A program made the position numbers and the translations under genes. The notes under the pieces were generated by a model. The model ran no database searches, was not told the DNA's origin, and saw only the letters and a program-made list of their open reading frames with translations. From Desulforudis sp. (GTDB lineage Bacteria; Bacillota; Desulfotomaculia; Desulfotomaculales; Desulforudaceae), in contig QZIR01000063.1 of the NCBI GenBank assembly GCA_003604975.1, forward strand, positions 1 to 40,417: 40,417 nucleotides of DNA. Direction: 5' to 3'. Each line of letters begins with the position of its first letter. Position 1 is the stretch's first letter. Positions 7,348 through 14,493 of this stretch are shown piece by piece.

Positions 7348-9093
7348 ATGCGGCACAAGCGCGGACCGACATCAATGGTCCTGTTGGTGATAATACTGGC
7401 CTTTACTATGGTCACCGTATCCCTGGCACCTGATGGGCAGGCGATGGCTATGCCCGTCGAGGACGTGAGTATGGATGACCACTACGACGATGATCCCATC
7501 GATGGGATCTCCGATTGGTTCTCCGATAGAAATCCGTTTAGCGGAGTAATTGAGAAAATACAGAGATTAATTGACGTATTACAGGAACTCATCTCGGGGG
7601 ATCTTCTATACCGCAAGTTCTGCGAATGGGTTTCCGCCATAATGGATAATCTCCTGCGCCCACTTGAACAGGTGTTTGATAAGAATTTCCTGAGTACGCC
7701 GTCGCTGACGGCGGTTCCTGGCATTCACCAACTCTGGAGTAACTCCTTATATTTTTCGCTGGGCCTCATTGGCCTGGCTATACTGCTCTTTGCGTTCAGA
7801 GCCATCCAGTGCCAGGATTTCAACGCCCTTACGGAAAACGGCAAGGTACTAGGTATCGCCACCGTCGCCATATTCGGGTCTCTTTGGATCTGTGAGTTCT
7901 TTATCAACGTACAGAACCGAATCTGGTCAGAGGTCATGGCCCGGCTGATGGTTGAAGCGGGAGTCGTACCGGGTGAATCAGGCGTCACGATGCTGCCTAT
8001 ACGGCTGATATTTGGAGCCACTGGTGAGGTGGCAGCAGACGAGGCTGTGCGCATGGTGGACGTATTCGGTACGGTGGGTGATGTGGCCACCGCGGCCGCC
8101 TGGATGGCCACGCCAAGCTTAATCACTAATGCAGTGGGATATGTTATCATCGGGATGCTGTTGCTGTGCATACTGGGTCTATTACTGGCAGCGAAATTCG
8201 GTATGCTGCTGGCGCTGGCCGTTGCGGCGCCGCTCTACCTTTCGGGATCAGCCGTAATCGGTCGGATGGATGCGCTTGTCGGATGGGTGGCGTTGTTTTT
8301 CCGTACGCTGTTGGTGCAAAGTGTGTGCTGTATGGCATGGTATTGGATGATCATGATACAACTTATGATGGGACCGGCATCAGGCCATGATTTGCGCTTA
8401 ATTGCAGGCGTCAGCGCTTTTGTAGTCAATCTCGTTCTGCTGATGATTCTGATCTATGTTATTTATCGGTTCTGGCTTTGCCACGCCTGGGTCGCGCTAC
8501 GGCATCCACTAACCCTGAACGGGGCCGTGATTGCGACTGAGGCTGACCGGTTTTACCGGTCCACGGCAGACAAAGCCAGAAGTTTTTACCGCAGACGCTT
8601 TGAAGGCGATGAAACGGGTGGACACTACCATCCAAACTCGACAAGCCCGGACCGATCAAACGCGTCGAGCCCTCCATACGCTCAACATACGATGGATATC
8701 TCTCCCCGGCCGACATTGGAGAGGCAGGCGCCATCGAGTTCTGAGGTCCTTGAGCAAGTGGTGGGGCGACATGACAACGATCGTCATACCATTTTTGAGT
8801 TCAGAGACGAGCGGCTGGCACAGGAGGCATCCTCGTTCTTGACGGATAGGGGGCATCAGGTACAGTCCGTCCGGGGACAAGACGACCAATTGATTGGCTC
8901 CCAAATCCAAGTAAGTCGCCAGCAGAGCCATATGGCTCAACAAGATTTGGATAAGTGGGTCGGAACCAAAACCCCGTATTGGGAGGATGGCAACGACTAC
9001 ATAACCCTGCGGGACGGACTACATGCACCCGTTGCGCATCCCGAACCGCCGGCAAACGGGATTCCGATGGGGAGGTGGCGCCGCCAAGAATAG
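7348..9093 (+). CDS. VirB6-like polytopic conjugation membrane protein
   Basis: A 581-aa protein. It begins with a signal-like hydrophobic segment (MVLLVIILAFTMVTVSLA), then a soluble stretch rich in acidic residues, then roughly six to seven membrane helices between about residues 130 and 385, among them LYFSLGLIGLAILLFAF, VLGIATVAIFGSLWICEFFI, VIIGMLLLCILGLLLAA and FVVNLVLLMILIYVIYRFW. The last 190 residues are hydrophilic and probably cytoplasmic. Size, topology and position directly after virB4 fit the TrbL/VirB6 class that lines the inner-membrane channel of Gram-positive conjugation systems. It starts three bases after the virB4 stop. No catalytic motif is expected or seen. Confidence 0.75.
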   Translation: MRHKRGPTSMVLLVIILAFTMVTVSLAPDGQAMAMPVEDVSMDDHYDDDPIDGISDWFSDRNPFSGVIEKIQRLIDVLQELISGDLLYRKFCEWVSAIMDNLLRPLEQVFDKNFLSTPSLTAVPGIHQLWSNSLYFSLGLIGLAILLFAFRAIQCQDFNALTENGKVLGIATVAIFGSLWICEFFINVQNRIWSEVMARLMVEAGVVPGESGVTMLPIRLIFGATGEVAADEAVRMVDVFGTVGDVATAAAWMATPSLITNAVGYVIIGMLLLCILGLLLAAKFGMLLALAVAAPLYLSGSAVIGRMDALVGWVALFFRTLLVQSVCCMAWYWMIMIQLMMGPASGHDLRLIAGVSAFVVNLVLLMILIYVIYRFWLCHAWVALRHPLTLNGAVIATEADRFYRSTADKARSFYRRRFEGDETGGHYHPNSTSPDRSNASSPPYAQHTMDISPRPTLERQAPSSSEVLEQVVGRHDNDRHTIFEFRDERLAQEASSFLTDRGHQVQSVRGQDDQLIGSQIQVSRQQSHMAQQDLDKWVGTKTPYWEDGNDYITLRDGLHAPVAHPEPPANGIPMGRWRRQE

Positions 9094-9165
9094 CACGGTT
9101 CAAGGTTCAATTGACTAAATTCATAACAAGAGAGGGGGAAGCGCTGCGGAGAGCGGCGCATACAC

Positions 9166-9600
9166 GTGAGAATAATCAACAATATGGGTTCAAGTCTACG
9201 TAACGGCGGCCTGCGGGTCGCCGTACTGTTTGTTGCAGGCATGGTCATCAGCCTGATGTCTACCGGTGTGGTTTGGGCGGATGAGACGACCTTGCCGCCA
9301 AAGGAGTGGTTTGTACCTGAGACGTCGAGTGTACCCGCCGAACCTTTTCTCTGGGCTATTAACTGGCTCGTTGGATTTGCGGCGATGCTGCTTCTTGGTT
9401 GGGCCGTTTTCAAGCTACTACTCGTGGTGAAGGATCTTATCGGTGGGAAAGAGTCACTTGATTCCAAGAAAAGCTACTTTATCGGATTAGGAGTAGGGAT
9501 GATGATCCTAATGATGGCCCTCACGGGCACATGGTATAGCGTGCTGTTGTGGGTCTGGAACAAGGGCTTAACCCCAATAATCGAGCGGTTCCAGGGATAA
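9166..9600 (+). CDS. Small two-helix secreted/membrane protein, possible pilin-like subunit
   Basis: A 144-aa protein starting at GTG 9166 or, less likely, ATG 9184; no strong ribosome site separates the two. It has a cleavable-looking signal peptide (VAVLFVAGMVISLMSTGVVWADE, cleavage near AWA/VWA-DE), then a short extracytoplasmic stretch and two helices (FLWAINWLVGFAAMLLLGWAVFKLLL and YFIGLGVGMMILMMALTGTWYSVLLW). Signal plus two helices is the plan of TrbC/VirB2 pilins, but the family is too variable to assign by eye. Its place between the VirB6-like and cell-wall hydrolase genes supports a conjugation role. Confidence 0.6.
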   Translation: MRIINNMGSSLRNGGLRVAVLFVAGMVISLMSTGVVWADETTLPPKEWFVPETSSVPAEPFLWAINWLVGFAAMLLLGWAVFKLLLVVKDLIGGKESLDSKKSYFIGLGVGMMILMMALTGTWYSVLLWVWNKGLTPIIERFQG

Positions 9601-9618
9601 CGTCAGGAGGTTAATGGC

Positions 9619-10779
9619 ATGGCCCTTTCGTATTCGCAGGGCGCCGCATTGGCTAAAGCCGAAATCAAGCGCCGTGCGGCGAAAGCAGCAGTGGAATACC
9701 TGGGTGCCGGTGGAATTGCGGCTCTCCTTGGCTTTACTCTTGTGTTGCTCCTAATCCTGTCGCTATTGGTGTTCGCACTGTTTGTACCCCTGGCTTTGTT
9801 CGTGAGCGACACACCCGGGGTGCTCGACGGGGGTTACTCCATCGGGCATGGTTCACTTGAGGGGTGGACGCCTGAGGAGATCGCTTTCGTGGAAATCGAT
9901 GAATCCGCACTGCTCTCATGGCTTGCGGCACGCGATTCGGCGTTGGCTACGCCGGATCGCGTTGCCGCGATTGTCCGTGCGGCGCGACTCTATGATGTTG
10001 ACCCTCGCCTTTTGGTTGCCATTACGGGCCAGGAGCAGGGTTTTGTTCCTCGTAACCAGGGACAGAGCGAACGTATTGCGGCGAATCCCTGGAACGTGTT
10101 TGGTGGTTGGTACAGATACCCGAGCCCAAACGCTTGGGCAGCCAATCCGAGCGCTGACGCTTTCATCGAAAAGTCTGCAGCATGGGCCGCCCAAACGGTG
10201 GCCCGTCTGAGCCGGAATGCCCCGGAGGGCATAAGCCTACTGCAGTGGATAAATGGCTGCATTGTTGAGGGAGGGGCTTGGCGTCAGATCAATCCACGGG
10301 GCGTCTATGCTACCGATGCCGGCTGGCATATCGGCGTAAGACTGTTTTACGATCAATTACAGCAGGCTGTTAAGGCATCACCCGGGTGGACGTCCGCAGG
10401 CCCATGGACTTGGCCTGTGCCGGGCATCTATCAGATTTCTTCTCCTTTCGGTTACCGTGGTGGCGAGTGGCACACGGGAATAGACGTGCCCGCCGCGATG
10501 GGTACGCCAATTGTGGCGGCGCGACCGGGGCGCGTTACCGTAGCCGGCAGAGTACCTAATACCGGCTACGGCCTCGCGGTGTATGTAGACCATGGTAACG
10601 GCGTCACTACCCGGTACGCGCATATGTCGGGGACGGCCGTTAATAAGGGACAGATTGTTGAAGCCGGGCAGCCCATTGGGTATATGGGCTCATCCGGTAG
10701 AAGCACAGGGTTGCATCTGCATTTCGAGATCTGTGTCAATGGTAGTGCACAAAACCCGACGCCATATTTCAGAAAATAG
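9619..10779 (+). CDS. Bifunctional cell-wall hydrolase of the conjugation system (lytic domain plus M23 peptidase)
   Basis: A 386-aa protein (ATG 9619, AGGAGG at 9604-9609). One membrane anchor (GIAALLGFTLVLLLILSLLVFALFVPLALFV, about 32-62) is followed by a glycan-cleaving domain of the glucosaminidase/lytic type (about 115-250; LLVAITGQEQGF with a candidate catalytic Glu, then AANPWNVFGGW). An M23 LytM-type endopeptidase domain follows (about 265-386), with the zinc motifs HTGIDV (about 284) and HLHFE (about 364). Such CwlT/VirB1-like enzymes open the peptidoglycan for the channel. The pairing here (lytic domain plus M23) differs from CwlT of ICEBs1, which uses an NlpC/P60 peptidase. Confidence 0.9.
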   Translation: MALSYSQGAALAKAEIKRRAAKAAVEYLGAGGIAALLGFTLVLLLILSLLVFALFVPLALFVSDTPGVLDGGYSIGHGSLEGWTPEEIAFVEIDESALLSWLAARDSALATPDRVAAIVRAARLYDVDPRLLVAITGQEQGFVPRNQGQSERIAANPWNVFGGWYRYPSPNAWAANPSADAFIEKSAAWAAQTVARLSRNAPEGISLLQWINGCIVEGGAWRQINPRGVYATDAGWHIGVRLFYDQLQQAVKASPGWTSAGPWTWPVPGIYQISSPFGYRGGEWHTGIDVPAAMGTPIVAARPGRVTVAGRVPNTGYGLAVYVDHGNGVTTRYAHMSGTAVNKGQIVEAGQPIGYMGSSGRSTGLHLHFEICVNGSAQNPTPYFRK

Positions 10780-10789
10780 GAGTGGTTGC

Positions 10790-11062
10790 ATGAGCTGGGC
10801 AATGGTATTTTGGTTCATGGTCTTGGTGCTGGTGGGCAGCGCCATACTACGTGTCGCGGGTAAATTCACCCGTCAAGCCCTCGGTTGGGTGGTGCTTTTC
10901 GTTGTCGTGGCGATGGGACTACGCCACATTTCCGAAGTGACCGGTTTGGTTGCCTTCACGGCCGATACCTTCTGGCCTGTGCTGCGACAAGGCGTCGAAG
11001 CCGCCGTTCGAAACTCAGCCGAACTAATCCGCGCTTTGATCAATTCATCGCAAGGCGGGTGA
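10790..11062 (+). CDS. Small membrane protein of the conjugation operon
   Basis: Ninety residues from ATG 10790, with AGGAG at 10779-10783 overlapping the previous stop. Two hydrophobic segments (MVFWFMVLVLVGSAILRVAG and ALGWVVLFVVVAMGLRHI) are followed by an amphipathic tail. No family is recognised. A reading frame extending further upstream exists but would run inside the hydrolase gene and lacks a ribosome site. Position makes an accessory role in the channel likely. Confidence 0.65.
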   Translation: MSWAMVFWFMVLVLVGSAILRVAGKFTRQALGWVVLFVVVAMGLRHISEVTGLVAFTADTFWPVLRQGVEAAVRNSAELIRALINSSQGG

Positions 11063-11068
11063 TAGCAG

Positions 11069-11152
11069 ATGTCATCATATATTCGCGGATTGTTTTCGGG
11101 CATCCTAGCCAGCTTTGGCTTAGCCGGGTTGATCCACGTTTTGATCACTTAA
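11069..11152 (+). CDS. Tiny hydrophobic peptide
   Basis: A 27-codon reading frame starting ATG 11069 six bases after the preceding stop region. The peptide has one hydrophobic helix (GLFSGILASFGLAGLIHVLI). It shares the look, and the GxLxGILA signature, of the next small frame, so the pair may be paralogous membrane micro-proteins. A Shine-Dalgarno is weak (GATAGCAG). Coding status is uncertain. Confidence 0.4.
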   Translation: MSSYIRGLFSGILASFGLAGLIHVLIT

Positions 11153-11172
11153 TCCTAAGGCGGTGTCAATGA

Positions 11173-11277
11173 GTGTTTGCTTTCGGACTATTGACGGGCA
11201 TCCTGGCCGTCGCTTTGGGCTTACTCGTTATAGCCGCGATGGTGGGACCTGGGGCCAGTACGACGCGTAGGGAATAA
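11173..11277 (+). CDS. Tiny hydrophobic peptide, similar to the preceding one
   Basis: A 34-codon frame from GTG 11173, nine bases after AAGGCGG. It encodes one strong membrane helix (FGLLTGILAVALGLLVIAAMV) and a short basic tail (TTRRE). An overlapping frame from ATG 11169 would give a hydrophilic peptide and is less credible. It ends 23 bases before a strong hairpin that probably ends the operon. Confidence 0.4.
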   Translation: MFAFGLLTGILAVALGLLVIAAMVGPGASTTRRE

Positions 11278-11300
11278 TGGGATTTGCGGGCGCAATGAAA

Positions 11301-11330
11301 GGCGGGTGTTTACGCACGTAAACACCCGCC
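11301..11330 (+). terminator. Strong hairpin ending the conjugation operon
   Basis: A perfect 14-bp inverted repeat, arms 11301-11314 (GGCGGGTGTTTACG) and 11317-11330, with a two-base spacer, followed by TTAAAGCTTTG. The stem is strong but the T-tract is poor, so termination may be partial. The inner 16 bp (11308-11323) is also one of three copies of a palindrome found in the window, so the element may double as a protein-binding site. Confidence 0.55.
11308..11323. promoter_or_regulatory. Palindrome GTTTACGCACGTAAAC, copy 1
   Basis: First of three occurrences of GTTTAC-N4-GTAAAC in the window (others at 13727-13742 and 19619-19634). The flank to its right (11324-11360) also matches the flank of copy 3 at roughly two thirds of positions, including GCCTTAAA and TTG.AAAT. 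It could be an operator or a recombination site. Confidence 0.4.
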
Positions 11331-11386
11331 TTAAAGCTTTGCAAATAAAGGCTTTTTACCCGAAATGCGTATCATGGGAAAGGGGT

Positions 11387-13444
11387 GTGGTTACGGTATT
11401 CAAGGATTTCATAGCCACGTTGACAGGAGAGGTTAAGAAACTCTTTATGAATACAATTGTCATCGCTATCGGGGTTGGCATTCTGTCTACCGTATTCTTG
11501 TTGTCGGACATCCCCGAGAGCGTACCGGATCTGGTGCCATACGCGAAATCTGCAGCTATGGCCGGCTGGCTGACAGCAGTGGTGCTTATAACGCTTGCTG
11601 TAACCTGGGCGAAGTGTGGGGAGCTGGGGGCTATGCTTCGATATGCATTGAGTTGTATACCTCGCGTAGCTGCTCGTCTTGGGTTTCCGAATCTAATCCG
11701 GATCCGGGGAGCGGGGTCTGGCGGCAACAGGCTGTCGCGGTCACTCGGACCAGGCCTGCCTTCGCTCTCGTTACTCCCTGCAGCACCGGCCGAAGTGGCA
11801 CAGGATCAGCGTACCGGTGCGGGCTATGCACGGCGAGTGCTGGCGGCATTCCGACGCTGTGGCTTGGCGCAGCCGAAAGACGGGAGAAAAGAGGGAATGG
11901 TTCAGGTGGTGTCTTACCAGGCTGGACCGGCGGCAACCAGGGTAACCGTCTCCTTGCCTGATGGATTCCGACTAAGCCAGTTAAAAAACGCTTCAGAGGA
12001 CCTCTGTGCTGCGCTGGGGGCTCCGACGTTGCAGGTGGTTGGGGGTAGGCGCGCCGGTACGGCAAACCTGATCATTGGTAATCACAAGAGGTTACCCGTA
12101 TACCTGCGGCCGTCCCTGGAGCACTCAGACTTTGAGAAACACCTGGAGCGTGCCGTCCTGCCGTTCTTGGTGGGAGTTGATGACGTCGGTGAGCCGATCT
12201 TCAGCGATCTGGTACGTGTTCGGCATCTTCTTGCCGGTGGCGCAACGGGGTCAGGGAAGAGTTGGTGGCTGAACCAGCTGCTGGTGACCCTATTGCTGAC
12301 GAAAAGTCCCAGCGAACTGCGTCTGGTACTGATCGACCCTAAGAAAGTTGAAATGGCGGCTTATCACAATACGGTCCATACGCTGTCGGTAGCCACAGAG
12401 GTAGATGATGCTGTAGAAATACTCAAGAATTTGGTCGTCGAAATGGACCGTAGGTACAAAGTATTTAAGGATGCGGGTTGCCGGAACATCCAGCAGTATC
12501 ACAAGCGCCATGACGTGTCTACGATGCCGTATGTAGTAACCGTCATTGATGAGCTGGCGGATTTGATGATTCTTGCGAAAAAAGAAGTAGAGCCGATCAT
12601 CCAACGCTTAGCCCAACTCGCTCGGGCTGCAGGTATCCACCTGGTAGTAGCAAGTCAACGACCATCCGTTGATGTGGTTACTGGCGTAATCAAGGCCAAC
12701 CTCCCCTCGCGGGTTGTGTTTCGTCTTTTGTCTCAGGCCGACTACAGCACGATTCTGAATGAAAACCCCAACACCAGCCTGGAGGGAGGCGGAGACGGCC
12801 TAGCCCTTATCGAGGGCCAGCACGGTCTCATCCGCTTCCAGGGCGCCGGGGTCGGGGGTGACGAAGACGATCTGGAGCGAGTAATCTCCAAGCTCAACGA
12901 TTTCTGGCGCAATAATTCTAAATTTGCCCCTGCGAAGGTCTCCTTACTAGAAAATGCAGCTGCAGTTCATGCAGATACCGTATCGGTTTTAGCTCAAACA
13001 CCTTTGGCGCAGCCATCCGGCAGTCCCCAGGCAAGGCCAGACTCAAAAGGGGAAAGAACAAAGATGCCTACCGTCTCCGAAGAACCGGGCAAGCAAGTGT
13101 TCGTTCTCAGCCCGGCTGCTTCGAGCGGCCAGGCAGCGAACGTGGCCACAATACCCATGGACGGCGAAGGCCGTAGTGACTTGGTGAACGTGCCGGATCT
13201 GCCGGAGCCGGATTTCGACGAGTTCGAGGAAGACGATACCCTTCTCCAACTCAAACAGTTGATTGCGCAGACAGGGGAGACCAGGGCGGATAAGCTCCGG
13301 GATATGCTTGGGGTGCGCAAGGCCAGGCTACACGAGTTGATGCAAAGATTGGTGGCGGAAGGATGGCTGGAACCGCCCCCGCCAAATAATCCCCGGGCGA
13401 GCTATCGCTTGGTGGTAAGTATGGAGGAATCACGGCGTCAATAA
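11387..13444 (+). CDS. FtsK/SpoIIIE-type DNA translocase, probable conjugative coupling ATPase
   Basis: About 685 aa from GTG 11387; the start is uncertain, and ATG 11447 is an alternative, since frames further upstream run into the hairpin. Two N-terminal helices (NTIVIAIGVGILSTVFLL and GWLTAVVLITLAVTWA) precede the motor, which has Walker A LLAGGATGSGKSWW (about 283), Walker B VTVIDELADLMI (about 385), GIHLVVASQRPSVDVVTG and a GDGLALIEG strand. The last 70 residues form a gamma-like winged helix (LLQLKQLIAQTGETRADKLRDMLGVRKARLHELMQRLV). The motor pumps DNA across the membrane. The gamma domain in FtsK reads short DNA repeats, so the repeat array just downstream is a candidate partner. Confidence 0.88.
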   Translation: MVTVFKDFIATLTGEVKKLFMNTIVIAIGVGILSTVFLLSDIPESVPDLVPYAKSAAMAGWLTAVVLITLAVTWAKCGELGAMLRYALSCIPRVAARLGFPNLIRIRGAGSGGNRLSRSLGPGLPSLSLLPAAPAEVAQDQRTGAGYARRVLAAFRRCGLAQPKDGRKEGMVQVVSYQAGPAATRVTVSLPDGFRLSQLKNASEDLCAALGAPTLQVVGGRRAGTANLIIGNHKRLPVYLRPSLEHSDFEKHLERAVLPFLVGVDDVGEPIFSDLVRVRHLLAGGATGSGKSWWLNQLLVTLLLTKSPSELRLVLIDPKKVEMAAYHNTVHTLSVATEVDDAVEILKNLVVEMDRRYKVFKDAGCRNIQQYHKRHDVSTMPYVVTVIDELADLMILAKKEVEPIIQRLAQLARAAGIHLVVASQRPSVDVVTGVIKANLPSRVVFRLLSQADYSTILNENPNTSLEGGGDGLALIEGQHGLIRFQGAGVGGDEDDLERVISKLNDFWRNNSKFAPAKVSLLENAAAVHADTVSVLAQTPLAQPSGSPQARPDSKGERTKMPTVSEEPGKQVFVLSPAASSGQAANVATIPMDGEGRSDLVNVPDLPEPDFDEFEEDDTLLQLKQLIAQTGETRADKLRDMLGVRKARLHELMQRLVAEGWLEPPPPNNPRASYRLVVSMEESRRQ

Positions 13445-13489
13445 AACTCAACCAATGCATGGCAAACATGGAGGCAAGAATTGCATTTT

Positions 13490-13617
13490 ATTCGTTCCCG
13501 AAAAGCGTATTTAATTCGTTCCCGGCATTTGTTCCCGGATTCGTTCCGGGGGCATGTCCCCTTATAGGCATGGGCCGCACACAGGCGAACATCGGGAACG
13601 AATCAGAGGGAACGAAT
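13490..13617. repeat. Array of ATTCGTTCCCG repeats, four direct and two inverted
   Basis: Direct copies at 13490-13500, 13514-13524, 13527-13537 (ATTTGTTCCCG) and 13539-13549 (ATTCGTTCCGG); inverted copies at 13593-13603 and 13607-13617 (CGGGAACGAAT, AGGGAACGAAT). A GC-rich inverted repeat around GGGGGCATGTCCCC (13548-13561) lies between the two sets. The array starts 46 bases after the FtsK-type gene. A short frame crosses it, but its product is just the translated repeat. Candidate transfer origin, clt-like locus or operator. Confidence 0.6.
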
Positions 13618-13718
13618 CCGCACCGGCTTTTTTACTTCCATGCGCTATACATGCGAAACCAACCGACCATCCTGTACAATAGCAAACCAGCTACCACCCG
13701 AGTAAGGAGTAAGGATTG

Positions 13719-14057
13719 ATGGTGTTGTTTACGCAAGTAAACTCACTCTTTACTACGGGAAACGAAGTGGAAGGGGATGTGAGAAAAATGCGTCTCCATA
13801 AAGGAACGCGAATCTATTATACCGGGGATATGGCAAACAGGGAAGGTTTTGGAACGATTGTAGCCGTTTTGGAACCCACAAAATACAGTCCGCAGCAGGT
13901 AGTGATCAAGATGGATGACGGCAGAGAGAAGAAGGTACCCACTGCGATGTTTAGTAAGGAGTACAAGGGACACGGCGGCACGCGGTTTGTCACTGAGGAT
14001 GCCTACAGAAGATGGCAGCAGGGACAGGTCGAGAAGCTGAAGACGCCCTGGGGGTAA
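13719..14057 (+). CDS. Hypothetical small protein
   Basis: A 112-aa protein from ATG 13719 with AAGGAG at 13704-13709. ATG 13788, preceded by AAGGGG, is an alternative start that would remove the first 23 residues and the palindrome they contain. The core has beta-rich stretches (GTRIYYTGDMANREGFGTIVAVLEP, QVVIKMDDGREKKVPTAMF) that look like a small SH3/KOW-type barrel, then a charged C-terminus. I recognise no family. Its place between the transfer genes and topB suggests an accessory ICE function. Confidence 0.6.
   Translation: MVLFTQVNSLFTTGNEVEGDVRKMRLHKGTRIYYTGDMANREGFGTIVAVLEPTKYSPQQVVIKMDDGREKKVPTAMFSKEYKGHGGTRFVTEDAYRRWQQGQVEKLKTPWG
13727..13742. promoter_or_regulatory. Palindrome GTTTACGCAAGTAAAC, copy 2
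   Basis: Second copy of the GTTTAC-N4-GTAAAC palindrome. It lies eight bases into the 13719 reading frame, or 46 bases upstream of the alternative start ATG 13788. If the latter start is used, the site sits where an operator would. Its flanks do not match the other copies. Confidence 0.35.
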
Positions 14058-14157
14058 AACAAAGTGACCCGCCGGGGGCCGCTCTCGGTAGATAGAACCT
14101 CTTGGCTGTTATGTAAATCCCGTACGTTTCAGCACAACCAAAGGGGTGGGGAGCAAA

Positions 14158-14427
14158 ATGCCTTACAGCAAATGTCCAAACTGTGGCGCCAACCGTCACA
14201 AGAATACTGCGGTAGTGGGCGTCTTTGAGTGTGTTCAGTGCGGGGCTGTTTACGGTTCCTGCTATCTGGGCGAATCATACGAATTTGTCATGCCCTACAT
14301 GACAACCGAATCTGTGCCGTCCGAGCGGACACGGTACTACGACTTTGAGTGCTTGGGTAGCGGGGGGATCACCCGCCGACACGGATGGTTCGACCCGGCG
14401 ACAAAACGGATTGTACAAGTTGGCTGA
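14158..14427 (+). CDS. Small zinc-ribbon protein
   Basis: An 89-aa protein from ATG 14158, preceded by GGGGTGGGGAG. The N-terminus has CPNCGANRHKNTAVVGVFECVQCGAVYGSCY, two CxxC knuckles that would bind one zinc ion, followed by an aromatic-rich tail. Such free zinc ribbons are common beside topB and conjugation genes, but no precise role can be assigned. It reads with topB and is 66 bases upstream of it. Confidence 0.65.
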   Translation: MPYSKCPNCGANRHKNTAVVGVFECVQCGAVYGSCYLGESYEFVMPYMTTESVPSERTRYYDFECLGSGGITRRHGWFDPATKRIVQVG

Positions 14428-14493
14428 GATAGCGAACTGTTGCTTGGCCGAATTGAGGGTATTTTTGTAGCTGATAGAAAAGGTGGATAACCA

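Noticed and set aside
13459-13719. An 86-codon plus-strand frame after the FtsK gene
   Set aside because: It runs through the ATTCGTTCCCG array and its product is the translated repeat (FPKSVFNSFPAFVPGFVPG). No ribosome site; the DNA repeats explain it better.
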